Origin: Ypsolopha sequella
Taxonomy: Eukaryota > Arthropoda > Insecta > Lepidoptera > Ypsolophidae
Assembly: GCA_934047225.1 (NCBI GenBank)
Contig: OW203983.1
Coordinates: 682,001-746,000, forward strand
DNA length: 64,000 nt
Reading direction: 5' to 3'
Shown: positions 35,299 through 47,394 of the stretch, piece after piece
Position numbering within the stretch: the stretch's first letter is position 1
Layout of the letters: each line of letters starts with the position of its first letter
The notes under the pieces: model-generated
What the model was told of the DNA's origin: nothing
What the model saw: only the letters and a program-made list of their open reading frames with translations
Database searches by the model: none
Made by a program: the position numbers and the translations under genes

Positions 35299-35453
35299 TT
35301 TGGGGGCGGTATAAAATAAGTAGTTGTTACTGCTAGTTTGATGGTTAAGTATGTAATATTTATTGACGAAAGATGAATCCTTATTTATACTTAATTATAC
35401 GTGATTATTCATATCTAAAAGGAATGCGGCAAACGTGTAGACGTGCCGCCATA
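35299..35453 (-). repeat. Gypsy remnant LTR (5' LTR on minus strand)
   Basis: Partner of 25246-25400. On the minus strand it is followed immediately by TGGTGACCCCGAGTG, a tRNA-Trp-like primer site. Confidence 0.75.
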
Positions 35454-35609
35454 AGTTAAGTTAGGACTACTACTCCTGTAGTAGTGAAGTGATTAGTGTT
35501 GAGTATTCTTTCATCTCCATGAATCCCCACGTATTCTTTAAAAACTATAGTGCAGTAATTAATGAGTGAGACTACTCCTCCACTGATTATCACGCACGAT
35601 CTGTCTTCG

Positions 35610-37380
35610 ATGGCTCCCCGTAAATGTTATGTGTTAACTTGCACAGTTACGCAAAATGATGGTAAGTATTAAATACGTATTTAATAATATAATAACGAAT
35701 TTTGTTGATTATGTTTGGTGGCTAAAGGTAATGGTAAAGCTGTGTTTCCACCAAAGATGTGCGAGGTAGCTAAGCGAAGAGTGGAGTTAAAGCTAAGGTA
35801 CGAAACCTAAGCTAAGATGTGAAGCCATTGAGGATACTCTATGGGTGTAGCGGAGCGAGTAACATGTGCTAAAACTTGCATCCTGAACTTACCTCGCTTG
35901 CTTCAATGGTAACCTATGTAAATAAGCTAAGCTATGAAAGTCAAACAATCCTATTCGTTCATATCAAGCACCTCATAATATCATATAATTAAGCAGCACA
36001 GCACATATTTGCTGGAAAGGCAGCTAAGACCTGCTGAAAGAATAACCCAATGTTTTAAGCGGATAAAAATGTAAGTCTGTATTTGTGTTTTAGGTGTGTA
36101 ATTTACTATCCAAGAAATTGCCGCTGCGTTATATATTTAACAGGACTATACTTAATTTAAATGTTTTGCCTTGTCTTGTTTTGATACAGAAAGAAAAGAC
36201 AGAACGCTCAGATTAAGTTTATTCCTGTCAAACATGTAATAGCGAATCTACACCATTATATTACACAAAAAATGTCGCACGTCGTCAAAAGGTATAGCTT
36301 GTTCAAAATACATTGAATGGCTCCACAGAGAGATATACTCTAATTTAAATTTAAATTTTTAATAATAGTTGTAGTGTCCAAATGTCACAAATGTGCTTAC
36401 TTTAATTATAAATGTTTAATTTACATTTACAAGGTGTACAAGTTGCATCACAAGAACAATGACAATGGAAGTAGATAAACCAACTACACAATCTCCACCA
36501 ACTCAACCACATGCTGCATCTGCCAAACCTGAAGTAGTACCCTCAACATCTAAAGCTTCAATGACAAGTGCAATGCCGATAAACCATGGTAAGTAATTGA
36601 TTTCAATATTTATATTTATATATGTAACATTCCAATACGCCTGGTAAAAATGTGTAAAAATGGACGATTTCATAAACCTTGTCAGAAATATAAAATTTTC
36701 TTTGACAGTTTGTCACTCTGGTGATTGCGGAACGGGTGACAGTTAGTTTTTACTGTTTAGGAATGCTACCTTAATATATTATGTACATACATGAACGAAT
36801 GGAATCAGGAAGTACTTACAGTATGCATTTAGTGTAAGACGGTGTGTGTCTATGTTAGTGTGTTTGTTTGTCTGTTACCATTTTTCTCCCAAAACGATTT
36901 TTCAATTTTATTCCTCAACTAAATATGACAGGTGGATTGGTATTATCTCAGATTCAGATGAGGTTTTTGGAATTATGTTTTATAGCTAGAACTTTTGAAT
37001 TATAATTTGAATTAGTTTTATCCACATAAAAGAAGTGTATACATAATTATAATAAAAATTTCTACGTAAAGAAAAACTATTAAACACTGTCTTTTTTTTG
37101 TATTGGTGTAATTGTTTATGTTTTTTTTTTTAAATTTCAGTTTCAACAAGGCGATTTTCAAAATCAATGTCTGCAGCTGAAAGAGAGTTAAAGAACACCA
37201 TAGCTGAAACTAAGAAAATGCCAAAATCTTTTTTATAACAAATTGGTGCAAAGAAATAAACCAAATATTATCAGGGAAAACCACGTTTTGAGATGACAGT
37301 GATCTTGTAAACCAAGCAACAAATGATTATTATATTAAATATAAAAAGAAGAATCGTAAATAAAATTATATATGAAAGAG
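35610..37380 (+). CDS. Candidate small multi-exon gene, unidentified
   Basis: Splice-like signals suggest exons. The first is an ATG at about 35610 ending in a perfect GTAAGT donor at about 35663. Next is an open 102-nt segment 36190-36291 (ACAG acceptor, GTATAG donor). It is followed by an open segment 36434-36588 ending in GTAAGT, and last by 37141-37238 after a strong polypyrimidine tract and CAG, ending in TAA. The phases of the last three segments agree. The first exon does not join them in phase, so an exon is missing or the model is wrong. AATAAA follows near 37360. The last exon encodes a charged helix-like segment (AERELKNTIAETKK). The first exon has closely spaced cysteines (KCYVLTC) faintly like a THAP start. 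No family is recognised, and it could be a decayed transposon gene. Confidence 0.3.
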
Positions 37381-37469
37381 AAAATCTTTGTTTTATTATA
37401 TTTTGAATCTGTTTTGGTTATTGCAAATATACCTGCAGCTAGCCCCAGACAGAATTTTTAGCTCAATGT

Positions 37470-37809
37470 AGGTAGGTAACGTTGTTAGCAGAATTAATCA
37501 AATAGGTAGGCAACGTTGTAAGCAGAATTAATCAAATAGGTAGGTAACGTTGTTAGTAGAATTAATCAAATAGGTAGGTAACGTTGTTAGCAGAATTAAT
37601 CAAATAGGTAGGTAACGTTGTTAGCAGAATTAATCAAATAGGTAGGTAACGTTGCTAGCAGAATTAATCAAATAGGTAGGTAACGTTGTTAGCAGAATTA
37701 ATCAAATAGGTAGGTAACGTTGTTAGCAGAATTAATCAAATAGGTAGGTAACGTTGTTAGCAGAATTAATCAAATAGGTAGGTAACGTTGTTAGCAGAAT
37801 TAATCAAAT
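37470..37809. repeat. 34-bp satellite, ten units
   Basis: AGGTAGGTAACGTTGTTAGC followed by AGAATTAATCAAAT, repeated exactly every 34 bp from 37470. Variants are a CAACG unit at 37504 and a few single changes. Confidence 0.95.
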
Positions 37810-37980
37810 AAAAAGTTGCTTTATTTTAACCGGTTCACTAAAAACAGAGTCTTTTTCTTCTTTTGAAGTAAATCGTGTTTTTTACAAAGTAAAATATGTA
37901 TTTATACTGTACCAAAGCTCAGAGCAAAAGCGATCGATTTAGGGCTTGCACTATATAATATATAGTGGTATATAATATAT

Positions 37981-38248
37981 ATACAACGTGTAACAGAAAG
38001 GTGTAACCATATTTGAAGAGCTTATTCAGTCAATGGTATAGAACAACTTTTACTATGAAACAAACCTTGTATCTCGAAAAAAAATGTAACTGTTTCATAG
38101 AAAAATGCAATGCCGGCAGAGCCGAAATGTATTGAAGGGCAGATTTTTTTTTGAGATTTTGGGGTTGGCTCCATCGTTAAAGTTATTCTATACTATTGAC
38201 TGAATAAGCTCTTCAAATATGGTTACACCTTTCTGTTACACGTTGTAT
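37981..38248. mobile_element. MITE, 268 bp with about 60-bp inverted ends
   Basis: The left end ATACAACGTGTAACAGAAAG and the following AACCATATTTGAAGAGC, then TTATTCAGTCAAT, are mirrored at the right end, finishing CTTTCTGTTACACGTTGTAT at 38248. TA-rich flanks would suit a Tc1/mariner-type target, but the exact duplication cannot be read in the AT repeats. Confidence 0.8.
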
Positions 38249-38645
38249 ATAAATATATATATATTCTCATATAATTTTTTCGTTTAATGTCTAAAAATCA
38301 CGCACGCACGTAGAAAAAAAGTATTTAACACCGAATCATTTATCTGACGAGGAATTTGTAATGAAAACCATACCAACACAACACTATTGCGGCAGCAACA
38401 CAACACGTTGTTGAACCAACGTCTTCCTGTGCAATATAAACAGTTGTGTATTTTCTCTCCAAAAAACCGTTTCGCTTATATAACTATCTACTTTCTAGGG
38501 TTAAAATTATTCACTGAAAGAAATCTAAGACTAAAAATCTTTTCAAGTCAACACGAGCTGCTTACAAAATGGCGTTTTGACAAGACGGCGATTAGTTCCT
38601 TTGTCCGACACACCCTAAATGTGTCGCCCATTACATAGTAAAGAG

Positions 38646-41306
38646 CTCAGACCAATCAACCAATAGACAAAATCTAATTAAGCAGAAACCTAGAATGGTA
38701 AAGCTATGCTACTTTCACATATACAACTCTCCGTATGAAAAAACAAGATGGCAGTATTTTTATCAGTACGTCGATTTCAAGCCGGCTACAGCCCTATCTT
38801 TCAAACGCTTGCAACTAGGCATGTATCGGACTCCCGGTTTGCAGACTTTATCGATATCAATTTGGATAAAAAAAAGCCTTAATAATACCTTGTTGTACAG
38901 TTAGAAAACTACATAGATTATCATAGTATTTTGTGCAACTGTAACATAATTCAAGTTATTGGGACACGAGTGCTTGTTAACGAAACGAACTAAGTGAGTT
39001 TCGTAATAGTTTTGCACAAGTGTCGAAATGTCTATTTATGTTCAGTTGGACACAATACTTAATCTACGACCATCAAAAATATCGTATTTTAATCATATTT
39101 TCAACTAACAATTTCACGAAAAATGAGAAGAACACTCGTTCATGAACCCCGAGTTCATCGACCGGTAATGTTGCCTTGAGTACCAATTAGAAGCAACTAG
39201 GATAAAGTGGGCGTGGCTTGAGAAATTAGGTCGGGACTTATTTCTCGTCGCTGTTGTTGATTGGCTTTCTAGCGGTGTTATAGTAAATTGGGCCAATAGC
39301 AGCGCAGAATCACGGTGTTATAATGTAATATTATCAGATAAACAGTATAGGTACTTATAAAACTGATTTTGATGATGCAATTACCTTATTGTAGTATGGG
39401 AGTAGATAAAATAATATATGAAATTGAGAAACCTGCCAAATATTTATGGAATGAAATAATCAACTTTATTTTCAAAACTAAGAATACCACGTTTACATAC
39501 ATACATCCACACATATACGGTCCCACTCCCACTAAAAATACATATTTTGAGGGGAAGGCGCTCCCATGAAAACTAGCCTCCTTAACACTCAAAAGGATCC
39601 CTTTCAAACAATTGTAAAATAATGATAATAATAATAAAACTCAGAAAAATAATCAGAGGATAAAAGAAACAATTTGTTGCAAACTCCAGAATTGCTATTT
39701 TACATATTATTATATAAAACATCAAAAATAAAAATAACATTTTGACCTTCGCATACAAAATGCATAATTGAATCGTTTTATTGAGAAGCTTAATTTTTTT
39801 AAACTTCATGGTTGTTTAATTTGTCAATTTTCTCCAGTGAGTACGTTTGATTTTCGCATGTCATTAAGATTTACAAAGCAGCCAACAATAAACGTATTTA
39901 TTGACCTTTGAAAATTATTGTTTTCGTCAGAAATGAGCGTATATTTTCGATGGGTGCAGAAATTCCCTTCGTCATGTGATGTATTCTAAGTTTCAAATAC
40001 GTGTTGAACACGAAGTTATCCAACGAATGGTCATGTAGGTCGTCAAGTACGTCTGTCTATACCAATAATCTTTGTGAAATTTGGTTTATCATAGATGTGA
40101 AGTGCTGTGGTTTTCCTACACTTTTTTTTTGTAACTACATCCTCAAACTCTCTCAGGATTTTCTCTGCGGTTTGGTAGATTTTTTGAATGCTTTTTGATG
40201 GCTTAGTCAGCCCTCCTCTGTCTTTTACACTCATTAGGGGCATGCTGTTAGCAGGTCCTTCTAGGGCTTGGAGAAATGTTTTTCAATGCAAGAATTTTTT
40301 CAATTTACGCACTACAAAGCCAGCTTTTGATGGTTCCATTGCAGTCCTGTTCACTTATTGGTCATTTTTAAACAGATAGTAGTAAAATAAGCATTAAAAT
40401 TTGTGCAACAAGAGAGCAAAGTTTATTTTTGTTGCGAGTGCCGAGTTTGAATCTCGAGCAAGACTCGTGATTCTAAGTTAGAATTTTGAGCGTAGTGAAG
40501 GATTCAACCAAAACAACTTCTGTTTTACTAGGTAAATTCAAGGTGGGCACCGCATCGTCTTTTAAGCGTGGTCGAAATAGTTCTTTTCAGAAAGCACTCT
40601 GGATTGAAGTGCTTTGAGCACTTTCCAATTAGTTTTGTGCTGTTTCCAACTCCAGCTAATAGCAACAAACCATCGTTTACGAATGTCTTAATTTTTGGGG
40701 AACCTTAAGTAAAATAAGCTGAATCAATACTTCATACTAGCACAAAATCAGTAAAATTACCGACAACTGTTTTGACTTCACTAATAACCTCAAAACGGAT
40801 TTAATTATTTTAATGATTTTAGGATTTACTTTTATTCTAAAAGCTATATTTACGTTACTATATGAAAACGACACGTCGTAAAATGCGGTCTTTCTTGATG
40901 GAATTCCATTTTATGGTTCATTTACTCGGAAAACATCACTTTTTATTCACTTGTGAAAACTGATATTGCTGTTCGAGTTTTCTTTATTCCCCGAATGGGA
41001 TCTGCAACCACGCATGTAGCAGGACATTGTCCTTGTATCTTCAACCCTTTTCCATACGATAATTCGCAGCAAAACACAACTTAAATAAAATTTTGCTTAA
41101 AAATCTGCCGACTTACTTCCTAACATAAACACAAGCTACTTATAACGCGATCAAATTACAAAGGATTGCCAATGTTGTCACTTAAGAAAAGTAACAGTAC
41201 ATTATAATTTGGTGACTTGGACAGAAGTCATTAGGAGTCGAAATGAAGTTTTGGGTAGTACGTTTTGACGGCACCAAGACTTTGTCTATTGGTTGATTGG
41301 TCTGAG
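38646..41306 (-). mobile_element. P-superfamily transposon, internally decayed
   Basis: Perfect 26-bp terminal inverted repeats: CTCAGACCAATCAACCAATA at 38646 and its complement ending GATTGGTCTGAG at 41306. Both are flanked by a perfect 8-bp duplication GTAAAGAG (38638-38645 and 41307-41314). Inside on the minus strand are THAP-domain exons and a P-transposase C-terminal segment. P elements are known for 8-bp duplications, about 31-bp inverted ends and an N-terminal THAP domain, so terminal structure and coding content agree. Confidence 0.85.
40043..41027 (-). pseudogene. P-like transposase, THAP exons and C-terminal remnant
   Basis: Exon 1 (41027-40951, 77 nt) begins with ATG and has the THAP Cys pair C-x4-C (MSCYMRGC) and ISFHK before a GTGAAT donor. 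Exon 2 begins at about 40703 with a FPK motif after an AAG acceptor, and later carries the CSKHF motif of the THAP C2CH finger. It contains an in-frame TAA soon after FPKN and a frameshift before CSKHF. A C-terminal piece (about 40330-40043) has AGFVVRKLKKFL and DRGGLTKPSKS, typical of P/THAP9-type transposases, again with an internal stop. Most of the catalytic core is absent. THAP binds the transposon DNA; the rest would be the transposase. Non-functional. Confidence 0.75.
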
Positions 41307-42403
41307 GTAAAGAGAGTTAGTTAACCTCTCATCTGCCTTGGCTGTCATGGCCGATGGTCGTTAACCATTCGCTGACGGGGAATTATAAGCTGCCAATTAA
41401 GGTTTTTAAAATTTGTATAAGAATTTAATAAATATATACGTAAAACAAAGTCAAATTTAAAGTACAGAATAAAGCGATTCTAGTGTGAGATATTACGGAG
41501 TATTTAAATTTTCTAAAGATTCGGTAGTTTTTACGGAAAAATTAATCCTTATTTTATTATGATTTATGTGTCCGTCTGCCAAAACTAGTTTTTCTACAAA
41601 AAGTTAAAGTTATCAAATTTGAATGTAGAGTAAACTAATAAAACCAAGTTGTCCACGTCTAGCTCAGAGATCTAAAGACAGACATTTCCCGGACTACAAT
41701 ATGCTAAGATACTAGTAATAAACCAAAAACACACCAAAACGTGCAGATTTCAGTTGAAATTCCTCTCTAATCAATCGTAAATTGAATTACCAATTTGCCC
41801 AAGTTCCAATTTGCCCCTCAATCGAAACCTGAATCAATACAATAAGTCACCGATTCACATACGGCATAGCCTCATTGAGTTTCGAACTTGAGCAGTAATC
41901 TCGTTATTTCTCATCAAGATAGTGATGGGCATCGTGCACTGGTCAACGTTATGCGTAAAGTTAACAAAAAGCAAAGAAACTTGAACTTCTACTTTCAATT
42001 ATATTTCTGGTAGTATTTAAACACTAGCCACAAAAATACAAGAAAGTAGTTTTTTCACGCACTTACGATGGCTGATTACTGTACAGACCATAGAAAATGT
42101 ACAGGGCAAGTTAATACTTATATAACATTATCTCTTAGTTTTATTATTCATTATTATTTTATTGTTTTTGTACTAGACATTAAGTATTTCTTATTTCATG
42201 TCACAAAAATATCAATAGGTTTGAATACGTTATTTTAACAACTTTTTATTTTATTAATACCAACAAATTCGCAACTTTCTTATATGAATTGACAAATAAT
42301 AATTATATAATAAATAATTTTTATAAATTCAAAAGTAAATTATTGTCAGCAAATATTTTTCTAAGCCCATCCAAGGCGGTGAGAAAGGGAAGTATAAATT
42401 TCA
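41307..42403. other. No gene seen
   Basis: AT-rich, without supported frames or repeats. Confidence 0.4.
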
Positions 42404-43067
42404 CGTAAATTCAAAATTCAAATTCAAAATTCAAAAAGTTTATTTTGCAAAGTAGGTATATATAATACACGTTTCACAAGTCAAATTTTAATCTTATAAA
42501 AATATATGTAATAAAATAATAAATGTACATGAACTACTTAGATTAAATGTTTCTTTAATTTATGTAGCAATATATATACGATTAAAATTATAGGTAAAAT
42601 ATTATTATACAAGGTGAAATCCAATCAACCGCCCAAACCCATACCGGAGACCCGGCCAGGGACCAGGAACAGGTTCAATGATCACCAACCGAGCCCCCAG
42701 CACGAATCCAGGCAGCCGACCAAATCCCATCCTATATACTACATAGTAATAGGTTACATATATAAATACATGCCTACCTCCGCCCATTCGATTAGTCTTG
42801 CTAAGAAGAACGGGCAAGAAACTTGGCAAGATCATGTCTTTTTTTTTAACATAAACTTATACTATACATCAAATTACTTATATCTACTTTAACCAAGGGA
42901 TAAGAAAATACAAGACAGCAGGAATTCAGGTTAATGAAAAAAGAAAAACATATATATCTTTGCCTACCTGTCTCATATAGTCTATTTCCTTTTACAGTCT
43001 GTAATTAATTAATGTTAACTCTTAAGAGGAATCAAAAGTTAGGAAATTATATTAATTAATAAAATTA
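42404..43067 (-). repeat. LINE 3' UTR with (TTGAAT)n tail
   Basis: On the minus strand this follows the RT C-terminal remnant and ends in ATTCAAATTCAAAATTCAAA repeats (plus-strand 42404-42436). It contains GCTAAGAAGAACGGGCAAG near 42800 on the plus strand, similar to the inverse of the segment at 21.4-21.9 kb. A GC-rich block 42614-42740 may be a further small insertion. Confidence 0.5.
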
Positions 43068-43297
43068 TTACCTACTATCATCAAAATCAGTATCACTATA
43101 ACACCATGCTTCACCATCATCCAAATATTCATTTATTTTATAATATGCCTTTTTCAGTAGGCCCTGCTTAATATACTGTTTAAACTTATTCTCTGACAAA
43201 GTAAGGACCTCCTTTGGAAGTTTATTGTAAAATCTTATACCATGTCCTACGAAAGAGGTACTCACTTTGGCGAGTCTGATTTTTGGAAAAGCCAGTT
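43068..43297 (-). pseudogene. LINE reverse-transcriptase C-terminal tail
   Basis: Open from about 43297 to a stop at 43068. The block GIRFYNKLPKEVL, then FKQYIKQGLL and YYKINEYLDD, has the pattern found at the very C-terminus of many arthropod LINE-derived RT proteins. Upstream homology (LAFPKIRLAK) extends past the in-frame Met. Nothing of the catalytic domain remains. Confidence 0.55.
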
Positions 43298-44130
43298 TAT
43301 ACTGTTTATACCGTTTATACCGGTAATGTACACTAGGCTAGGTACTACTATATTATGTCTCTAGTATGCATAAGGTACATATTATTTAAATCTGAATGGT
43401 TATTAAATACCGGTATTTCATACAGTCGGTAATCAGTCTCTTCACTATCGCTGAATTGCGAGCGATTCTGTCAATTTTACGACGATCCATCAGAAGCCTT
43501 CCTGGAAAAGGGTATGTTTCACGATCAGATGCGTTGACTGAAGCTGGTTTATTGAGATTTAGCTCCGCTCAAATACTTTCAAGCTGGTTTCATAATGTCA
43601 ATTTTGCTCTGTTTTTAATGTTATGTATATAATTTATATGTTGGCTGGATAAAGCCATGATATCATGATAACAATGCAACCACAGATATATCATATTTCT
43701 GTGAACGTAACGCTGGTTAAAGCAGCCTTTATTTCTTTTTTGTTCTGATATGATACTATTTAGATAGATATGGAAATTATTTGCATCAGGATCTTGGTGA
43801 TCGTTACTCTCTCCACGGCTTGGCTATTGACTAATTGACCTTTATCGGTTTGGTTGGTTCTTGTGTTTAATAAAAATGTTCAAGTTACCGATTTACAGTA
43901 CACGTAGAAAAAAAAAGTGTCAAAGTGTTAAAAGTGCAAATATGAAAAGGTCCTGCATACATATTCATAAACAAAATGATACCGGTCCTCTATTCAACGC
44001 TTTATCTCTTTAGCCACCAGTAGAAGCCTGCCCAACAGCTATAGCCAAACGTTGTAAAGCTATAATATAAAATAAAATATTAATAAGGTACAGCCAATTT
44101 CTCGATCAATATCGACCATGAGAATTTCAA
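43298..44130. other. No supported gene
   Basis: A 78-codon frame (43396-43632) has no recognisable domain. The rest is AT-rich. Confidence 0.35.
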
Positions 44131-44544
44131 TAGCGTTGGCAATAATCGAGTACTAAAATTTCGGCTGGTTTTTATAATCGAACGTTTCGTTTGAGCGAAT
44201 CACTCGAGTAAAGTAGTTGGCAGAATTGAATGAGAGATTTATTTAAGGTTTTTTGGAAAATAAAAGATGTTAGGTCACCCCGTTTGCCGTAATATATGTG
44301 GTTGATAAAAGTAATTATATGTTAAATTACAGTGTTTCTGTGATAAGTGACTTTCATAAATTAATTTTAAATTGAACTTAAGTCAGTAGTCTAACCGCTG
44401 TGCTAGACATTACTCTGGACTAGAGATAACAACAAATCAGTAGCTCAAGCTGCTAGGGTTATACCTATATAAATAATCGAGTAGCTCGAGTTATATAAAT
44501 AATCAAGTACATCGAGCAGTTTCTCTCGATTATTGCCATCGCTA
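44131..44544. mobile_element. hAT-like MITE, 414 bp
   Basis: Inverted ends TAGCG(T/A)TGGCAATAATCGAG, flanked by AATTTCAA (44123-44130) and AATTTCAC (44545-44552), an 8-bp duplication with one mismatch. The interior is AT-rich with several ATCGAGTA-type motifs. Non-coding. Confidence 0.75.
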
Positions 44545-44836
44545 AATTTCACACAGTTAAAAAATGTACCTCTTCTTTTTTTCGTCAATACTTACGAATC
44601 GAAAACCGTTTCGAGGAATAACTTTTTTTAACCGTTTCTGGTATACATATATTAAAATAAGCATGCACATCGTGTATTAAATGAAAAAAAAAAAGATGTC
44701 TTTCTTCGATCATCACCACACATTTCAATAAGAAAAAAAATATTTCTTGAACGCATCTTTAAGTCTGACACTTAGAATAACAAAAGGCAACCAGAAGGTG
44801 TGAACGCGCCTAAAACTGAAGCTATAAAAACCACTC

Positions 44837-45121
44837 ATAAATCGTGATTTAGAGCTACCCACCCTCCAACAATTCATGAAATCCCTCTCAGAGACATTCT
44901 TCAAATCTTCTGAAGAACACCCCAATCCGTTAGTACGCGAGACAGTCTCTTATACTGCTCCGTCTACATCCCGATACTAGGTTCGAAGACCAAGAAACGT
45001 TCTCTCCGATCCCCCTGACAAACTCTCAGCCGATCTTAATCTCTGTCTGGAAGCCCATGATGAGCTGAAGGCTCAAACCAAACGATCAGAGCCTAGCTCT
45101 TCCTCCCAACCCAGAAATTAA
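44837..45121 (+). pseudogene. Jockey-clade LINE ORF2 C-terminus
   Basis: The frame reads INRDLELPTLQQF, then HPNPLVRE, matching the conserved RDL-IPT and HPNPL pattern at the C-terminus of Jockey-type ORF2 in insects. One in-frame TAG interrupts it near 44980. It ends with TAA at 45119-45121. The catalytic RT is missing. Confidence 0.65.
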
Positions 45122-45330
45122 CACTCAGTGTTCTTATCCAGCGGATGCCCCCATAGGGCTCCGCTAGCGCCCCCTTTCCCCAGAGGGGGCCGCTTCCGAT
45201 AAAGGTTTTAAGACCCTTAAGGGCCAAACCAATCATAGGTGGAGTTTAGTGGATAGGCACTCAGTGAGTCCCACATAACCAACGTAACCGGTTACGTAAA
45301 ATATTTTTACCCATAATGGTGGAAATTTGG
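45122..45330 (+). repeat. LINE 3' UTR
   Basis: GC-rich tail after the Jockey remnant, with CCCTTAAGGGCCAAACC and GGTGGAGTTTAGTGGATAGG, a style common in insect LINE 3' ends. It stops at about 45300 where the sequence turns AT-rich. Confidence 0.5.
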
Positions 45331-46430
45331 AAACAATAAAAATAAAAATATTACAAATTAAAATTAAAATGTATGTCATAAGAATTGTATAGAAACAAGA
45401 TATAAAATATGATTGGGTGAATATAAATAATTAAGAAATGTCAAATGTTATAAATGAAAAATTAGATAAAGTTGTGTTAGATTGGTTAGATGTCAAACTG
45501 ATAATAACAATAAATTAAAATTATTTGAAATACTGCAATAATGGAGAATTCAAATAAATAATTAAATCCTTGACATTAGGGATGGACTATGACATTTTTT
45601 GACTTCGAAATAGTGATGACCCCGAGTTCGTAGTGATGTCCCTGACGTAAGGGATTTGCTTAAAAAAAAGTGATGTACCACTAGGGATGTACAAAAATAT
45701 TTTTTGTAAAAATTTAATTTTGATCATATCTTTGGAACAGAAAGTGGTACACCTTTAGGGTTGGACCATAGGGTGGTTAAATTTTTTTTTTTTAGTGTCG
45801 ACCCTTTGTTGGCCTGTATCTCCTAAACGGATAGTTTGTCCCATGTTGATGGGTATCTAAGAAAAGGTCTCGACGAGATCTACCCCCCCAAAGTGTCAAA
45901 ACCTTAAGGGCCTGTATCTCTTAAACGGCTGCAGTTAGACCAATGTTTATGGGTGTCTAAGAAAAGATACAAAATAATCTCATAAGGGCTGTGATTGAAA
46001 AATATCTAGATATAAGATTTCATCATTTGTCTAAATGTAAAACTCTGATAATTAGTTTGGATTCAGAGACAATATTTTAAAAAGATTACTTAGCAAAAGG
46101 GAAATTAAAAGTTTTAATTATCTTCTTGAAACCGAGTTTTATTTTAAATAACTTACTTTTATTACTATTTCTTAAGTAAATGTATGTCGCAGGATAATAA
46201 GAACAAAAATATCAACGTGAATTTCCAAGACTATTGCTATTATAATTGAAAACTAGGAAAAAATAGCCCAATATTGCCCAAAATCGAGAGGTCTGCTGTT
46301 GTGCGGTGCGGTAAGTTCCCTTATCCAACTCATAGTGTCATTATGATATTTTACGTGCTGAACATGTCGCAAACAGTCGTTATTTACAGTAATTATTTAC
46401 TCCCTTATCTGCCAAATTCCAAAGGATTAC
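45331..46430. other. No gene; contains a partial tandem duplication
   Basis: GGCCTGTATCTC(C/T)TAAACGG, followed by GATGGGTATCTAAGAAAAG or a variant, occurs at about 45813 and 45909. Otherwise AT-rich. Confidence 0.5.
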
Positions 46431-46473
46431 GTGAACCGAATATCACGCGGGTGGAGCCGCGGGCAAAAGCTAG
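46431..46473 (+). mobile_element. Helitron-like 3' terminus
   Basis: CACGCGGGTGGAGCCGCGGGC hairpin region, then AAAAGCTAG before T, the same end as at 13538. The 5' end is not identified. Confidence 0.55.
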
Positions 46474-46479
46474 TATATA

Positions 46480-47184
46480 TATATAGTTATTAAAGAGACA
46501 GAGAATCAGAAATATAAAGATACATATTATCTGTTTAGGAATGAACATAACGATTTTATTATTATCTTACGTTTAATCAAAATAAAAAAACAAAAATATT
46601 TATTTCCCCAAAAAGTCTTATGCTAATACAATAAATATAGGCATAGCCTGACCCGTGGGTGCCGGTAATGTCATCAAAGTTTACCCCAAAAAGTGGAAAA
46701 TCCTTTTCAAGCTAGCAACATTACGCGGGTGGTAAGTGGGGCGGGTGCGGGACGTTCGCTACAATTTTGGACACAACGCGCGGCATGCTATTACGGCCGG
46801 ACGCTACTTCTGGTTACCTTTATTATTCTAAGGTCTGACAATGATTTAACCATTCAACCTAATATAATTACGTCACTTCCTGTAAATACTAAAATACTTA
46901 TAAAATCGGTTTAAAAGTGTTAGGATATAGGTAGTCAAGTAAAAAGCAGAGTTTAACGATCCACATAATATACTATTTATTCATATTTATATTTATCGTT
47001 ATTTTGTCAGGAAAGGTGTGTCACGTATAGCTCGCTGAAGGCGCAGGCAGTAAAGAGGAACTATCCAAGGGACTTTTAGTCAAGTGGTTGAAGTGGCTTG
47101 TTCATAAAAACAATTATTAACAAGTAATAAAGAGACAGAATTTAGTGTTGAAATTATATTGATTCGTTATTGTACATTCTAACA
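46480..47184 (-). repeat. Probable Copia LTR (minus strand)
   Basis: Read on the minus strand, a purine-rich tract GAGGGGGCG (47193-47185) is followed by TGTTAGAATGTACAATAACG from 47184, the usual start of a Copia-type 3' LTR. The far end is not certain and is placed near 46480. Confidence 0.45.
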
Positions 47185-47394
47185 CGCCCCCTCAAAAATA
47201 AATCCCTTTTCATTAAAATTCTAAAATTATACTTTATACAAAATTTATAAACACACACCTTCCTTTATCTGGGGAATAATTATTATGGTCCAACATTTGT
47301 TGCACAGGATTAGGGAAACCCACAAAACCTAATCAGAACAATCTAGAATTTAATTTACTAATTATCTTTACAATTAATCTATGTTGCTCCATAT

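Larger units (their letters stand above)
25246..35453 (-). mobile_element. Decayed Gypsy element carrying a BEL insertion
   Basis: Two near-identical short LTRs bound the region, with AGTTA at 25241-25245 and 35454-35458 as probable duplication. Read on the minus strand, the LTR at 35453-35299 is followed by TTGGTGACCCCGAGTG, which fits a tRNA-Trp-type primer site, then a gag fragment (35103-34750). pol is absent. About 1.9 kb of own sequence remains around the 8.3-kb BEL element. Primer site and gag suggest the CsRn1/Kabuki-like branch (inference). Confidence 0.7.

Noticed and set aside
42614..42892. 92-codon Pro-rich frame
   Set aside because: Lies in the LINE 3' UTR, has no domain, and is opened by GC-rich composition.
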